Positions 63,671 to 64,000 of a stretch of 64,000 nucleotides of DNA are shown one piece after another. The stretch comes from Duganella aquatilis (GTDB lineage Bacteria; Pseudomonadota; Gammaproteobacteria; Burkholderiales; Burkholderiaceae_D), in contig NZ_WKJL01000014.1 of NCBI RefSeq assembly GCF_009674565.1, forward strand, positions 114,455 to 178,454, read 5' to 3'. The position numbers were made by a program, and so were the translations under genes. The number at the start of each line of letters is the position of its first letter. The first letter of the stretch is position 1. The notes below the pieces were generated by a model, which was given only the letters and a program-made list of their open reading frames with translations, did not search any database and was not told the DNA's origin.

Positions 63671-64000
63671 TATTTCTGGAGTTCCACGGGAAGTTGGGCG
63701 CGCAGTTTCGGATCGAGCTTTTGCAGGGCTTGTTCCATGCTGGCGGCGTTTTGCAGGGCCTGCGCCTGTGCCGCCGTCAGCGCCGGCGCCGGTTTGCGGA
63801 AGGCGGCCTGGCCGCCCAGCACGATCAGCGCGCTGAGCAGGGCGATACCGGCGGCCGCGCCCAGCAGCCGCAGTTCGCGCGGCGTGACGGCCGGCGACTG
63901 GGTGGCGATCGGCCGCACCGGGCCGGCCGCCGGCGTCGGCACGTAGCCGGGCGGATGGTCGGGCACGCTTTCGTTGGAGGCGTCATGCGCGGCCTTGTGG
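63670..64000 (-). CDS. Membrane protein, partial (start beyond window)
   Basis: Reading is open to the window edge; about 110 C-terminal residues are visible. A single hydrophobic helix (LRLLGAAAGIALLSALIVLGG) follows a Pro-rich stretch, then a helical Ala/Gln/Leu-rich end. No family recognised. Coupled by TAATG to the small Cys-containing protein. Confidence 0.6.
   Translation of the reverse strand, partial: HKAAHDASNESVPDHPPGYVPTPAAGPVRPIATQSPAVTPRELRLLGAAAGIALLSALIVLGGQAAFRKPAPALTAAQAQALQNAASMEQALQKLDPKLRAQLPVELQK

Overview
The window is a typical high-GC chromosomal segment of a beta-proteobacterium, most likely an Oxalobacteraceae member of the Massilia/Duganella/Janthinobacterium group. 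The grounds are the protein sequences, the recA-recX, hda/purM and purEK-sua5 neighbourhoods, and a sigma-54 type IV pilin gene. This placement is inference from gene content, not from rRNA. No rRNA, tRNA, CRISPR array, insertion sequence or replication origin was seen.

Layout. (1) 1-1612: end of an aldehyde dehydrogenase overlapping a type III glutamine synthetase gene. (2) 1786-6672: pentose-phosphate block gnd, HAD phosphatase, tal, with tkt convergent. (3) 6761-12124, minus strand: hda, HAD, pcnB, folK, panB in a tightly packed run, preceded by a PerM-type membrane protein; purM is divergent. (4) 13390-14746: a small AT-richer cassette with a predicted proteasome-like Ntn hydrolase and one or two overlapping small genes. 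(5) 14860-23268: secreted phosphodiesterase, secreted beta-lactamase-fold protein, pyrophosphate-type phosphofructokinase, and a tandem pair of S9 peptidases of which one has lost its catalytic serine. (6) 23332-27908: two-component system plus sodium:solute symporter and its small subunit, one overlapping operon. (7) 28053-34160: recA-recX, sucCD, FHA protein, type IV pilin behind a sigma-54 promoter, and a YcgR-type flagellar brake. (8) 34287-40449: a decayed VapBC module, moaC, an M48 protease with TPRs, a YheT hydrolase cluster, and the AzlCD exporter. (9) 40517-48271: glycolytic genes pgk, pyk and fba, then purC-purE-purK-sua5. (10) 48350-57247: surface lipoproteins, an OmpW porin, glutaryl-CoA dehydrogenase, flavin reductase, msrA, cfa, and a hemerythrin-PdxH fusion. 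(11) 57391-64000: M13 peptidase, tcdA, FKBP isomerase, cysK, zinc-type CDF exporter with its ArsR regulator, and two small envelope proteins.

How the genes fit together. Most genes are housekeeping: central carbon flow (gnd, tal, tkt, pfp, fba, pgk, pyk, sucCD), purine synthesis (purM, purC, purE, purK), cofactors (panB, folK, moaC, pdxH) and DNA maintenance (recA, recX, hda). Regulation visible in the DNA includes a LexA box at recA, a sigma-54 promoter with TGACA half-sites at the pilin gene, a zinc-type ArsR operator, a near-consensus sigma-70 promoter for ycgR, and two HexR-like palindromes ahead of pyk.

The best candidates for something undescribed are the proteasome-like cassette (13419-14746), the hemerythrin-pyridoxamine phosphate oxidase fusion (56012-57247), and the active/pseudoenzyme S9 peptidase pair with shared upstream motifs (19125-23310).
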